Positions 54,560 to 64,000 of a stretch of DNA of 64,000 bases are shown one piece after another. The first letter of the stretch is position 1. Each line of letters begins with the position of its first letter. A model generated the notes under the pieces. It saw nothing but the letters and a program-made list of their open reading frames with translations. It did no database searches and was not told the origin of the DNA. Source of the DNA: Przewalskia tangutica (taxonomy: Eukaryota > Streptophyta > Magnoliopsida > Solanales > Solanaceae); NCBI GenBank assembly GCA_029844215.1, contig CM056736.1, positions 54,807,562-54,871,561 on the forward strand. The letters run 5' to 3'. The position numbers were made by a program, and so were the translations under genes.

Positions 54560-55785
54560 TGATGCGCGATTTATGCACACACTAACGCAAGTGCACGTGT
54601 CGTGACAAGTAATATAGTCTAGAAGACCGAGTTATCGTCCTCAGGGATTAGTGTTCAATTCTCAAATTCTATTCTATGGTATCTATTTGGTAACCGATGA
54701 ATGATAAATTGTTTATAACTATAATTAAGAATGCTAACTAGACTACTTTGTTTTACTTCAGTTATGGTGGAAATAGGGCTTCCAAATCTTCTCAACTATC
54801 CGCTCATCTTACTTGTTAATGCAATTAATTATGGATTTTCTTCTATTTTGAGATAACAGGTTAACTAAGCCGTTTTATACTCCTGTTAAGGTAATATAAA
54901 CACTCAACCCAAATATAGAACCCTTCTACCTTTCGGTGATAAGATTGACTATAAAGGAGGATTAAGAGCAATAACCTATTAATACTACACAAGTATCGGG
55001 GTACTTTCGTCCACGATTTAACCTATGTTTATTAAACTATAGCATATTCATAATCTCCCCTTTCGGCTTTCGATTAGAAATCATATGGATTATGATAATT
55101 AGTGATCAATTAATTACCAAACATTCAAGACAATTATTGAATAAATCTCAACAATGATAAGAAGAACCAAAACATGCATTAATTCATAAGAATAAGTTTC
55201 AAGTGATTTGACATGGAAAGCCCTAGATTAAGTTAGTTCCTAGCCATAGACATGACAAGAACTAAACTAATATCCAACATAAACTATAAAGAAATAAAAC
55301 AAGAAACAAGAAATTACTAAGAAGTGGTCTCCAATCTTGATCTCCAAAGTTGTGTGAATTGGCAAGGGTTTGGAACCCTTAATTCTGACCTAAAGACTGC
55401 TTTTTATAGCCTCCAATTCGTTTTCCAGGTTTTCCTTCAGTCCTTGGTCCATTTCCATTCAAATTCGCCAGTTTTCCCAACTTCGCGCGCGACCTGCAGC
55501 TGGCGCGCCAAACTCTGCATGTCTCAGAATTGGGCGTGTGGCGCTCGACTCTGGCGTTTGGGCGTCGCGGCCGCATACTTTCGTGCAGGTCGTCAACTTT
55601 CTCGCTTTTTGAGCTTTGGAACCTCTGTTTCTGCCCTTTTTTTGTTCTTTTTCCGCCAATAAGCCACTTTAAACCAATATGACTCAAAAGAAAGAAAATA
55701 TATCCTATTACGACACGTATTTGTACAAAAATGGGCAAAAGACTAACTAAAAATGACTCAAGGTGTATATAAAATACACCGATCA
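54560..55785 (-). repeat. Athila-like 5' LTR
   Basis: 1226 bp, partner of 47476-48703. Minus strand TGATCGGTG at 55785 to GCGCATCA at 54560. A TATA-like CTATAAAAAG lies at 55400-55409 on the minus strand, about 380 bp into the LTR and preceded by GC-rich DNA. Confidence 0.93.
55400..55409 (-). promoter_or_regulatory. TATA box, Athila-like 5' LTR
   Basis: Minus strand CTATAAAAAG; conserved in the other LTR. It is the clearest core promoter candidate of this element. Confidence 0.55.
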
Positions 55786-57640
55786 GACGCCACTAAAAAA
55801 CTCTCAACCACGGCAGGGCCGTGGCGGAAAGGGTAGCAAGGGCCACGACGGAAGAGTAGGCCATAGTCGTGGCAAGGTTCGCGGTCGTGAGAACCAACAT
55901 CGAACAACGGTCTGAGAACAACTGGTCGCGCCTCGCGATGTCGATCTGCGTCGCGGCGCCTCAGTACATAGCTGCGGCGCCGACCCCTTTCCAGTACCTG
56001 CAACCCTTCAACCCGTATTCTCAACACGGGTTGTTAGGCCCAGCTCCAGCCACTCGGCAAGCCCAGTACCCGCAACAGGCCCACTTCATGCAAGGACAGT
56101 TCCAGCAACCTGCTTCCGGCATGGCTCCATCTAAGTTTGGTCAGACTTTCAGCAGCCTCAATCTGCAACAGCCTGACAATAATTGGTACATGGACTCCGG
56201 AGCCACATCTCACCTCACTCAGTCTGCATGTAATATTCCCAAACTGTTCAGTTTAAAGCATCCTCAATTTGTTACAGTTGGTAGTGGTCACCGCATTCCA
56301 GTGAAGGGCTATGGTACATCCTACACACCACCTCATCATCCATTCCGCCTTAAGAATACCCTATATGCCCCACATATAGTTAAGAACTTAATCTATATCC
56401 GCAAATTCACCTCTAATAATTATGTCTCTGTTGATTTTGACCCTTTTGGTTTCACTGTGAAGGATCTTCATACGGGGACACCTCTTACGAGATGCAATAG
56501 CACGGGAGATCTCTATTTATTCACTCCCACCTCCACTGCCAGATATTTCTCTCTCGTCTCTCTAGCGGTTATTTCCTCTTCAACATGGCACAATAGGCTT
56601 GGTCATCCAGGAGCCCCAGTTTTTAATTTTGTTAGAGGCAATAATTTTATTACTTGTAATGGGAAGCTTGCCCAAAACTGTGTTTTTTGTTCTTTAGGCA
56701 AATATACTCGTCATCCGTTTCAATCATCTACTAGTGTTACCTTTGCACCATTTGATATTATACATGTCTATTTATGGACATCACTTGTTGCTAGTTATCT
56801 CGGTCATAAATTATCTTATCTTACTAGATGATTTTTCTCACTTTGTTTTCTTGTATCCTCTCAAATTTAAATAGGAAGTGTTTGCCAAATTTCTTGAGTT
56901 TCGAATATTTATTCAAACACAGTTTGAAAAAAGTATAAAATATTTTTAGTGCGATAATGGTTGTGAATTCAACAATTCTATGTTTCACCGTTTTTGTACT
57001 AACAATGGCATGGTCTTTCGCTTCTACTACCCCCACACCTCCCCTCAAAACGGTAAAGCTGAAACAATCATTTACACCATTAACAATATGATTCGCACTC
57101 TATTGATTCATGCATTCCTACCTCCGTCCTTCTGGGTCTATGCTGCTAAAATGTCAGAATACGTTCTCAATATTCTCCCTACTATCACCCTTCACAATAT
57201 GACCCCTACAAAAATCCTATATTATAGAGTCACCTCTTATGACTATCCACGGATATTCGGATGTCTCTGCTATCCTAACCTTGCCTCTACTGCCCCTCAC
57301 AAACTAGCTCCCTAATCCACTCCTTGTGTCTACCTTGACTTCCCGCCTAACTATAGGGGTTATCTATGCTACGACTTGTCAACTCGTCAAATCCACATCT
57401 CATGTCACGTCACATTCGACGAGACTACATTCCTATTTTTGAATCTTCAGAAATTCCAAAAATCGAACTACTCCTTTCTTGACGAGCCTCCATCTCTCCC
57501 ATTATCCTTAATCAGCTCACTAAAATATCCCAGACGTCAGCTCCGCGGCTCATCGAGGAAGCGCCCCGGCGTCTCCCTTCCAGTGAGCAACCTATTTCTT
57601 CCACGAAATTAGTACCGCGACGCCTCTCTTCCAGTGAGCA
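55786..57640 (+). pseudogene. pol: Copia B gag C-terminus, protease and integrase
   Basis: Continues copia B after the insertion: a Gly/Arg/His-rich stretch near 55810-55890, then a Gln/Pro-rich linker. Protease NNWYMDSGATSHLT has an intact DSG motif. Gag-pre-integrase: HNRLGHPGAPVFN and CVFCSLGKYTRHPF. Integrase core: DDFSHFVFLYPL, then two stops, CDNGCEF, PHTSPQNGKAE and FGCLCYPNLAS. Then a linker with PRRQLRGSSRKRP and disordered sequence to about 57640. RT and RNase H never appear. The frames 55869-56831, 56980-57315 and 57376-57612 are parts of this one gene. Confidence 0.87.
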
Positions 57641-57791
57641 CCCAGTTCTCGAAACACATTTAAAGTCGCTCCATAACCAAACAATTTTAAAATTTAAATG
57701 GAGTACTAGGAATTCGTGAATATGTGTAACAATATTTGTTCATTTGAAAATTTAATTGTACTACATTAGTAGAACAAACTACAGGCTTAAG
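57641..57791. other. Short unassigned gap
   Basis: AT-rich DNA between the end of recognisable copia B sequence and gypsy 3. Nothing identifiable; the last bases, TTAAG, would be the gypsy 3 target duplication. Confidence 0.5.
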
Positions 57792-59582
57792 TGTTACACC
57801 CCGTATTTACAGGACATGTTTTAAGAACGTACGAAAGAACTCTAAAGTGTCAAGAAGTGAGACTTGTAAAATTTTATCGGAATTATGAAATTGTCGGAAA
57901 CGTTTTATTGTGATGAATGGGAGGGCGACACGTGTCACCACCCCCCCCCCCTTAGAATGCCTTGGACGAAATTAGGCATGGCCATAATGGTCATTTACCA
58001 TAAGTCTTGGATGAACAAGTCTTGCAAGTGTAGCTTGACAATGTTGACTAAGTCAAAGGAGACAACTAGTCTTGATATTGTGAAGACCTTATCCTAGCCA
58101 CCCAAATGTTTGTATCATGACCCTCCAATGTGCTTTATTATACTACTAGTAGTGATACATAGTCCAACACTTAGAGAAAATTGAAGAAAAATTGGATGAG
58201 CAACTATGGAGCTCTCGCCACGTCCCTTGAAAAGAAAAAAATTGTGTTTCTTGTCCAATAAGCCCCACACTTTAAACCAAGGTTCCTAAGTGTATTGTAA
58301 GCATATCTCAATAGAAAAATCTCGGAAAAAGATAGTTTACGGGTTAGTCGCAAAGTGAAAACCTAGTGGCTTTTCTAGGTTTTGTTTGGAAGTTTGAAGG
58401 AAATTGTTGGTGTTGTTCTAAGGGTCTCAACAAGCGGATTGAAGTGTCTTGGAGAGGTTCTAAACTACTAGGAGCGACTTCGGATTGGAATTGGATTAAG
58501 ATTCGTTGAGGTATAATTGTGTCCTTTAATGTGTTACAAGATTATATGTTTATATTATTGTTGTTAGCTTTACGTGTTGCTAGCATGAAGTTGATTAGTA
58601 GAAGTTTATAAGGATTGTGGATTGATTGTAGCATTGGAAATCCGGAATGTTATATAAGCCATGTTAAGTTGGATTTCAATTTAGTCGTTATTAGAAATCG
58701 TCGCATGTTACCTACTTAGAGATTATGGATTGTTATAATCAAATACGACTTGATATCATGTTATGCTACCAATTTGGATTGAAATGGAAATTTGATAAGA
58801 ATTGGTAAGGTTGAACTCAAGGTGGCAATTTGGACTTTTAGTTTGTTTTTCATTTGTATTGGACTACTTTCTAAATTGTGAGCCAATTGGGGCTGTTTAG
58901 TTAGTCATTTGTATTGGAGTACCTTATAGAAATTGTGAGCCAATTGGGGCTGTTTGGTTATTGTATTCGGCCTTGAAAAAGGTGGCAAAGTAAGTAGAAA
59001 CAAAGGAAGTGCTGTCCGATTTTCCGTAGAATTTGGCGACTTAGCACTTAGAATATTCTACGTTAGAAGTGAAAGGTTAATGGACATATTGTGACCATTA
59101 TAGGTTGAAGTACTAAGTATAGTGTATCCTACTTGGAGAGTGGAATAGCTATCAAGGTTGGTGTACTTTGGAGCATTTTGCTATTTGTCGACAATCGTCG
59201 CGAGGTATGTGAACCTCTTCCTTCCTTTGGCATGATTCTATGTATGGAATATACTTGTGGTATCATTTCATGTTCCCTTCTACTCTTAGAAGTTAAGAGG
59301 TAGTTGTGTGATTTACTCTATGTAGAACTTTTCCTATCTTTTGAGTATGACTAGTTGCACGTGTAGTGCGGTAGACGTCTGAACTATGACATTCTTTACT
59401 TGTTTTATGTAATGCCAAGGGTGGGTTAGGAGATTAACTCACTTCTTTGAAAATAGTAAGGATGTCTTAAGTTGATTTTAAAGTTAGGGGACTTGAAGAG
59501 TTTTAAAGTATGTGATACTTGCTCCGTTTTAAACGTATAAGTCCCTTGGATAGGAAATTGTATTTTGGCTAAGGTATAAAGT

Positions 59583-59617
59583 AAATATAACGACTTTATG
59601 GGGAGTTGGTTATATTT
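59583..59617 (+). other. Conserved-loop hairpin 1, gypsy 3 LTR
   Basis: AAATATAAC (59583-59591) and GTTATATTT (59609-59617) enclose GACTTTATGGGGAGTTG. The outermost pair is A-T here and T-A in gypsy 2. Confidence 0.7.
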
Positions 59618-59842
59618 GCTTTCTGGAAAGACAAATGACTTGATTTTAGTGAAAAGGCAACTTGTTTTTAAGGCATCAATTGCCTAAGGTTTTATAATAA
59701 AAAGAGTCACTTGTTTTCTAAAGGTCGAGACAAATGGTATTTTTGAAAGTTAAGAGAATTGATTGAAGGTATATAATACTTGGTTTCAAAAAGTAGAAGT
59801 CTCTTGATTATAAAAGGAACGTATTGGTTTAAACCATAAAGG

Positions 59843-59875
59843 GTTATAACGGCTTTATGGGAAGTTGGTTATAAC
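59843..59875 (+). other. Conserved-loop hairpin 2, gypsy 3 LTR
   Basis: GTTATAAC at 59843-59850 and again at 59868-59875 (self-complementary) enclose GGCTTTATGGGAAGTTG. The loop AUG reads MGSWL and then TAA. A second, unpaired GGCTTTATGG follows at about 59876. Confidence 0.65.
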
Positions 59876-60137
59876 GGCTTTATGGAAGGTTAAGAGAATG
59901 GTTTTCTAGTAAAGTAATCAAAGGAATAACTTGTGTTAAGGAAGGGCAAGTTGTTTTAAAGGTACCAACTGCTTAAGGTTTTAAATAAGGAAGTCACTTG
60001 ATTTAGAAGTCGGTAATTGTATTTCTAAAAAGGTATTGTGACTTGTCTTGAAAGGTGAATAGGACTTGATACTACGGTTGTTAGTATCGGGGAAGTTTTA
60101 TTTGGAAAGGAGTCTTTTGAAAAGAATGTACGTACGT

Positions 60138-60465
60138 AGTACTTTGGCTTGTTAATTGAGAATAATTCTATGTGATGCCTTGATTAGTACTTTGGCTTGT
60201 AAATGAGAATTATTCTATTTGTGCCCCGATAAGTACTTTGGCTTGTAAATGAGAATTATTCTATTTGTGCCCCGATAAGTACTTTGGCTTGTAAATGAGA
60301 ATTATTCTATTTGTGCCCCGATAAGTACTTTGGCTTGTTAAATGAGAATTATTCTATTTGTGCCCTGATAAGTACTTTGGCTTGATTAATTGAGAATTAG
60401 TCTAAATGTGCCTTGATAAGTACTTTGGTTTGTTAATTGAGAATTAGCCTATGTGTGCTGGTGAT
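60138..60465 (+). repeat. 46-bp tandem repeat in the gypsy 3 LTR, 7 copies
   Basis: The unit opens AGTACTTTGGCTTGTAAATG and ends TTTGTGCCCCGATA. The central three copies are essentially identical and the outer ones diverged. Confidence 0.93.
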
Positions 60466-60549
60466 AGCCTTTGAGTGCAAGTATTATGTTTTATTACGAT
60501 GCCGCGACTCTCGGTTGGAGGGCCGGCTGTCTTGTTGTAAGTACTTGGA

Positions 60550-61172
60550 CGTACCGACAGTGATGTGGGATTCCACGGGTATGCTTCCGTTATTTGTAGT
60601 ACTTGGGTTAAATTCCCGGATTCTTATAGAAGACATGGTAGTGCTTCTGTTGTTTGACGGCCGGTCGAGATAGGGTAAGAGTATAAGTGAGGGGTAGACC
60701 CCCAAGATGCTATACCACCTTCTCCAGGGTAAGAGTATAAGTGAGGGGTAAACCCCCAAGACATTATACCCCCTGCTTGTTTTGTATAATGGTCGGTTGA
60801 GATAGGGTAAGAGTATAAATGAGGGGCAAGCCCCAAGACGTTATACCACCTTCTCCAGGGTAAGAGTATAAGTGAGGGGTAGACCCCCAAGATGCTATAC
60901 CACCTGCTTTACCAACTTCTCCAGGGTAAGAGTATAAGTGAGGGGTAGACCCCCAAGACGCTATACCACCGGTGGGACTTGGTGTTCATGTATGCCTATT
61001 GACGTATTATTATATCCTGGACTGTCGACAGTGATGTGGGATTCCACGGGCAGGGGATATATATATGTGTTGTGTATGTGTACGCCGACGGTGAGGTGGG
61101 ATGCCACGGGCGCGACACATGATTATATTTTACACTTGTAGCTGTCGACAGTGATGGGGGATTCCACGGGCA
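60550..61172 (+). repeat. GTGGGATTCCACGGG motif, 4 dispersed copies
   Basis: CGACAGTGATGTGGGATTCC and then ACGGG occurs at about 60555, 61025, 61083 (diverged) and 61142. GTGG...CCAC within it can pair as a short stem. Confidence 0.8.
60673..60970 (+). repeat. About 53-bp repeat in the gypsy 3 LTR, 5 copies
   Basis: The unit opens GGGTAAGAGTATAAGTGAGG, continues through GGTAGACCCCC and ends CTATACCACC. Copies are separated by variable spacers such as TTCTCCA. Confidence 0.92.
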
Positions 61173-61895
61173 TGCTTTGATATTGGTGTGACTTGATCGC
61201 GTCGGTTTGGTCGGGTAGTATATGTGTCCCTCCGTAGTGGGCCGGACTATGTTATGAAAGATAAGTAAGTTAGACAGAAATGAACTTAATGACTTCTCCT
61301 AAGTATGTACGTAAGAATGTGACTATAACTCTTAATGGAATGGAAAAAAGATAATAAGGTGCGATTAAGTTCATAAGTGGTAATGACACGGCAGGAGCTG
61401 GTATGTATTTTTATACTTGTCCTTGTCATTCTTTTGTACAGTTATGATTTGTTTATCATGCGTTATATTACATTCCATATTAAATTTTTGTTATCGACTT
61501 CTCGGGGTGCGTTCATCTTCGCGAGTTTAGGTATTACGATTGTGGATCCGCGAGCTTAGGATCCCGGTTCAGCAAGTTGAGATGGCTCCAGTGTTCCGGA
61601 GTTGTCACGTTCATGTATATTCAGGGGTATGGCGGGGCCTGTCCATACGATGGTTATGTTAAAACTCTTGAGGTGCAGTCACATATTGTGGGTCAGTTTG
61701 TAAAAGAAATGAGGCAACTGCTTCGGTTGTATTTATATTTGTTCAGGAAGGTAGCCCTATCGGCTAACCTGTTGCTTTACTTCCGATGTTTTATTTATAA
61801 GTTTCATGTATGTTCCGCTGATTTTCTCTGATGTTTATCGTAAGTGGTGCCTGAGTAGGGCACGATCGCGATCCGAGGTCGGGTCGTGACAAAAG

Positions 61896-61911
61896 TGGTA
61901 TCGAGCGATTA
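61896..61911 (+). other. Primer-binding site of gypsy 3, altered
   Basis: TGGTATCGAGC five bases after the LTR, against TGGTATCAGAGC in gypsy 2. The missing A falls in a CAG site. Confidence 0.75.
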
Positions 61912-63050
61912 GTCCTCGGAAAGTGTCTGAGCACCGTGTCTAGTAAGTCTTGATTATCGGTGTGTTGTGCACCACATCTATAATCGGGAGGCTGCAGGAC
62001 ATTTAGGATTGGTTTCATTCTTCTCACTCGAGATCGTGCCATAGAGTGTGTTGTTAGTGGTCGTCTCTCCTAACGAGTTATGTTGATTGCATTACGAGAA
62101 AGCGTGATGACCAGGAATGACTATGTGGATTGCATATCCAGGTTGGTAATGATTATAGTATAGTTGGTATTGTGACATACATCTATACGGAGTTATGTAT
62201 GAGGGTCAGACGCGTGTTGCCTAGAATGATTTTAGATTACCAGGAGTCGGTAAAGACTAACTAGATACCGGGAAGGTATGGGATAGTTATTGAATTTTCG
62301 CCAAGGTTTTGTGTTTTATTTCGAGATAATTGGGAAAGGATGAGCTGTCTGATAGGGTAGTGAACCCTTAAGGAGCCATGTTAAGGAACTTAACGGAATG
62401 CCATGTTAATGTATTAGGCTACGTGGTAGGCTTAAGAGAATTGTACGGATGAGGTCCGTATAGAGTAAGTAATGGTTGTTGTGATCAGAACGACACGATT
62501 GTGGTAATAAGAGAAGTTTTATACCCGTTATTGGGGATTGGTAAGGTAGGCTTGGAGCATGGAGTGCGAGCCTAAGAATATTGATAGCCGAGACTTTAGA
62601 TGTATAAGGCTTTCTGCAATAAGATTTTAAGTCGGACCAGGATAAGAGTTAAGTGCGTGCGAGTAGGGTCGAGGACACATTCTGGGTCTCCCCATATCTG
62701 GAATGGAGTGGGATCAGTTGGTAGTAGTTCGCCACGTGACGGTCACGAGGCGCTAGGCCAAGTCTAGTTAATTGTTTCTGGGTTCGTGGACACGTTCCAC
62801 CGGAACCAGGTCGTGAAAGCTGGAAATGGCCTTTTATTGTTTTATAGAGTGACTCCAAAGATTTGAGGCCAGAGTCGGTATGGAAGTTATGTATGTATGT
62901 TAGAAGGAGTTGGAAATGCGAAAGAAAATCTCTTTTGGGCGTATGATGGAGATATGCGTGTGCGAGTATTAGGGCCATGTGTGGCATTGTTGGTATGTCG
63001 GGGTTGTGAAAAGAAGCTATGTCGCTTATTATAAAGATTGACTCAGAAAG

Positions 63051-63083
63051 AACATTCGGGACGAATGTTTCTAAGGGGAAGAA
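63051..63083 (+). other. Gypsy 3 hairpin and polypurine tract
   Basis: AACATTCG (63051-63058) and CGAATGTT (63062-63069) pair around GGA, followed by AAGGGGAAGAA and the 3' LTR. Identical stem to gypsy 1 and gypsy 2. Confidence 0.8.
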
Positions 63084-64000
63084 TGTTACACCCGTATTTC
63101 AGCGTGTTTTAGAACGTCTGAAAGAACTCTAAAGTGTCGAAGTGAGACTTGTAAAATTTTATCGAATTATGAAATTGTCGGAAGCGTTTTATTGTGAATG
63201 GGAGGCGACACGTGTCACCCCCTTAGAATGCCTTGGACGAAATTAGGCATGGCCATAATGGTCATTTACCATAAGTCTTGGATGAACAAGTCTTGCAGTG
63301 TAGCTTGACAATGTTGACTAAGTCAAAGGAGACAACTAGTCTTGATATTATGAAGACCTTATCCTAGCCACCCAAATGTTTGTATCATGACCCTCCAATG
63401 TGCTTTATTATACTACTAGTAGTGATACATAGTCCAACACTTAGAAAATTGAAGAAAAATTGGATGAGCAACTATGGAGCTCTCGCCATGTCCTTGAAAA
63501 GAAAAAAAAATTGTGTTTCTTGTCCAATAAGCCCCACACTTTAAACCAAGGTTCCTAAGTGTATTGTAAGCATATCTCAATAGAAAAATCTCGGAAAAAG
63601 ATAGTTTACGGGTTAGTCGCAAAGTGAAAACCTAGTGGCTTTTCTAGGTTTTGTTTGGAAGTTTGAAGGAAATTGTTGGTGTTGTTCTAAGGGTCTCAAC
63701 AAGCGGATTGAAGTGTCTTGGAGAGGTTCTAAACTACTAGGAAGCGACTTGGAATTGGATTAAGATTCGTTGAGGTATAATTGTGTCCTTTAATGTGTTA
63801 CAAGATTATATGTTTATATTGTTGTTGTTAGCTTTACGTGTTGCTAGCATGAAGTTGATTAGTAGAAGTTTATAAGGATTGTGGATTGATTGTAGCATTG
63901 GAAATCCGGAATGTTATATAAGCCATGTTAAGTTGGATTTCAATTTAGTCGTTATTAGAAATCGTCGCATGTTACCTACTTAGAGATTATGGATTGTTAT
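63084..64000 (+). repeat. Gypsy 3 3' LTR, cut by the window end
   Basis: The first 917 bases align with 57792-58740 with high identity. Differences are mostly short indels, for example TATCGAATT here against TATCGGAATT. The TSD on the right is outside the window. Confidence 0.93.

Larger units (their letters stand above)
47476..55785 (-). mobile_element. Athila-like non-autonomous LTR element (gag-protease, no RT)
   Basis: 8310 bp flanked by GACGT (47471-47475) and GACGC (55786-55790), one mismatch. LTRs are 1228 and 1226 bp and near identical, so insertion is fairly recent. On the minus strand: LTR, aspartate tRNA primer-binding site, gag, protease, a spacer, an extra ORF, a long 3' untranslated region with purine tracts, LTR. 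No RT, RNase H or integrase is present; the protease is followed at once by the sequence that usually follows pol in Athila elements. Confidence 0.9.
46430..57640 (+). mobile_element. Copia B: decayed Ty1/copia split by an Athila-like element
   Basis: A 5' LTR end and primer-binding site (46612/46613), gag (46750-47475), then, after the insertion, gag C-terminus, protease and integrase (55786-57640). RT, RNase H and a 3' LTR are absent, so the 3' half has been lost. It points away from copia A, head to head across the middle region. Confidence 0.8.
57792..61891 (+). repeat. Gypsy 3 5' LTR
   Basis: 4100 bp from TGTTACACCCCG to GTCGTGACA, the Tekay LTR style. It is unusually long because of internal arrays (60138-60465, 60673-60970). 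It keeps the conserved CTGTCCGATTTTCCGTAGAA block (about 59011), a degenerate GTGCG-GTAGA-CGTCT site (59367-59381), and two conserved-loop hairpins (59583-59617, 59843-59875). The second LTR starts at 63084. Confidence 0.92.
61892..63083 (+). mobile_element. Gypsy 3 internal region, non-coding
   Basis: Only about 1.2 kb lies between the LTRs. The first 150 bases match the gypsy 2 leader (CCTCGGAAAGTGTCT onward). After that no gag or pol motif appears in any frame; the minus-strand frame at 62649-62987 is not a known protein. The 3' end keeps the hairpin and purine tract. It is therefore a Tekay-derived element that would depend on others to move. Confidence 0.8.

Noticed and set aside
60138..60465. 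CRISPR-like array of 46-bp repeats
   Set aside because: The whole unit repeats, including the would-be spacer, and it lies inside an LTR.
62649..62987. 112-codon minus-strand frame in the gypsy 3 core
   Set aside because: It is antisense to the element, has no domain and sits in non-coding leader-type sequence.

Overview
The window looks like repetitive nuclear DNA of a flowering plant. The retrotransposon lineages (Tekay-type Ty3/gypsy chromoviruses, an Athila-type element, a Tat-like element, Ty1/copia elements and a plant L1-type LINE) are typical of eudicots. The leader style of the Tekay LTRs reminds me of Solanaceae, but that placement is from memory and weak. I found no cellular protein gene, no tRNA gene and no complete rRNA gene. 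Almost all the DNA is nested transposable elements, and their boundaries can be read from target-site duplications (TSDs).

Left block (1-42226). The oldest layer is a minus-strand Ty1/copia element (copia A). Its 5' LTR is at 41982-42226, and it is split by three later insertions. (i) A Tekay element, gypsy 2, lies at 27768-41335 in the gag region (TSD AAAGT); its 3' LTR carries a 3.3-kb solo LTR at 36575-39850 (TSD AAGCT). (ii) An L1-type LINE lies at 19088-25716 between the integrase and reverse transcriptase (RT) regions (12-bp TSD, one mismatch). (iii) A non-coding Tat-like large element (LARD) begins at 18745 in the RT region and runs left out of the window. The LARD 5' LTR (4905-18745) is itself split by a second Tekay element, gypsy 1, at 5193-14968 (TSD CATGT). 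The LARD internal region (488-4904) carries tandem arrays and a thrice-repeated palindromic motif.

Middle (42227-46430) is the only stretch without a clear retroelement. It holds AT-rich DNA, a G-rich tandem array (42925-43612) and a probable organelle-derived mosaic (about 45340-46130) with a short large-subunit rRNA fragment.

Right block (46430-64000). A decayed plus-strand copia (copia B) is split by an 8.3-kb minus-strand Athila-like element (47476-55785). That element has gag, protease and an extra ORF, but no RT, RNase H or integrase. From 57792 to the end is a Tekay derivative, gypsy 3, with a 4.1-kb LTR and only 1.2 kb of non-coding internal sequence; its second LTR runs out of the window.

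Most notable signals. First, the Tekay LTR families share a hairpin whose loop (TTTATGGGAAGTT) is conserved while its stem changes in a compensating way, and whose loop carries an AUG followed by a very short reading frame. Second, many indels that break gypsy 1 and gypsy 2 fall at CAG, CTG and CCG sites, which suggests base-calling errors at CHG-methylated cytosines rather than true decay. Third, the Athila-like element appears to be a gag-protease non-autonomous form.
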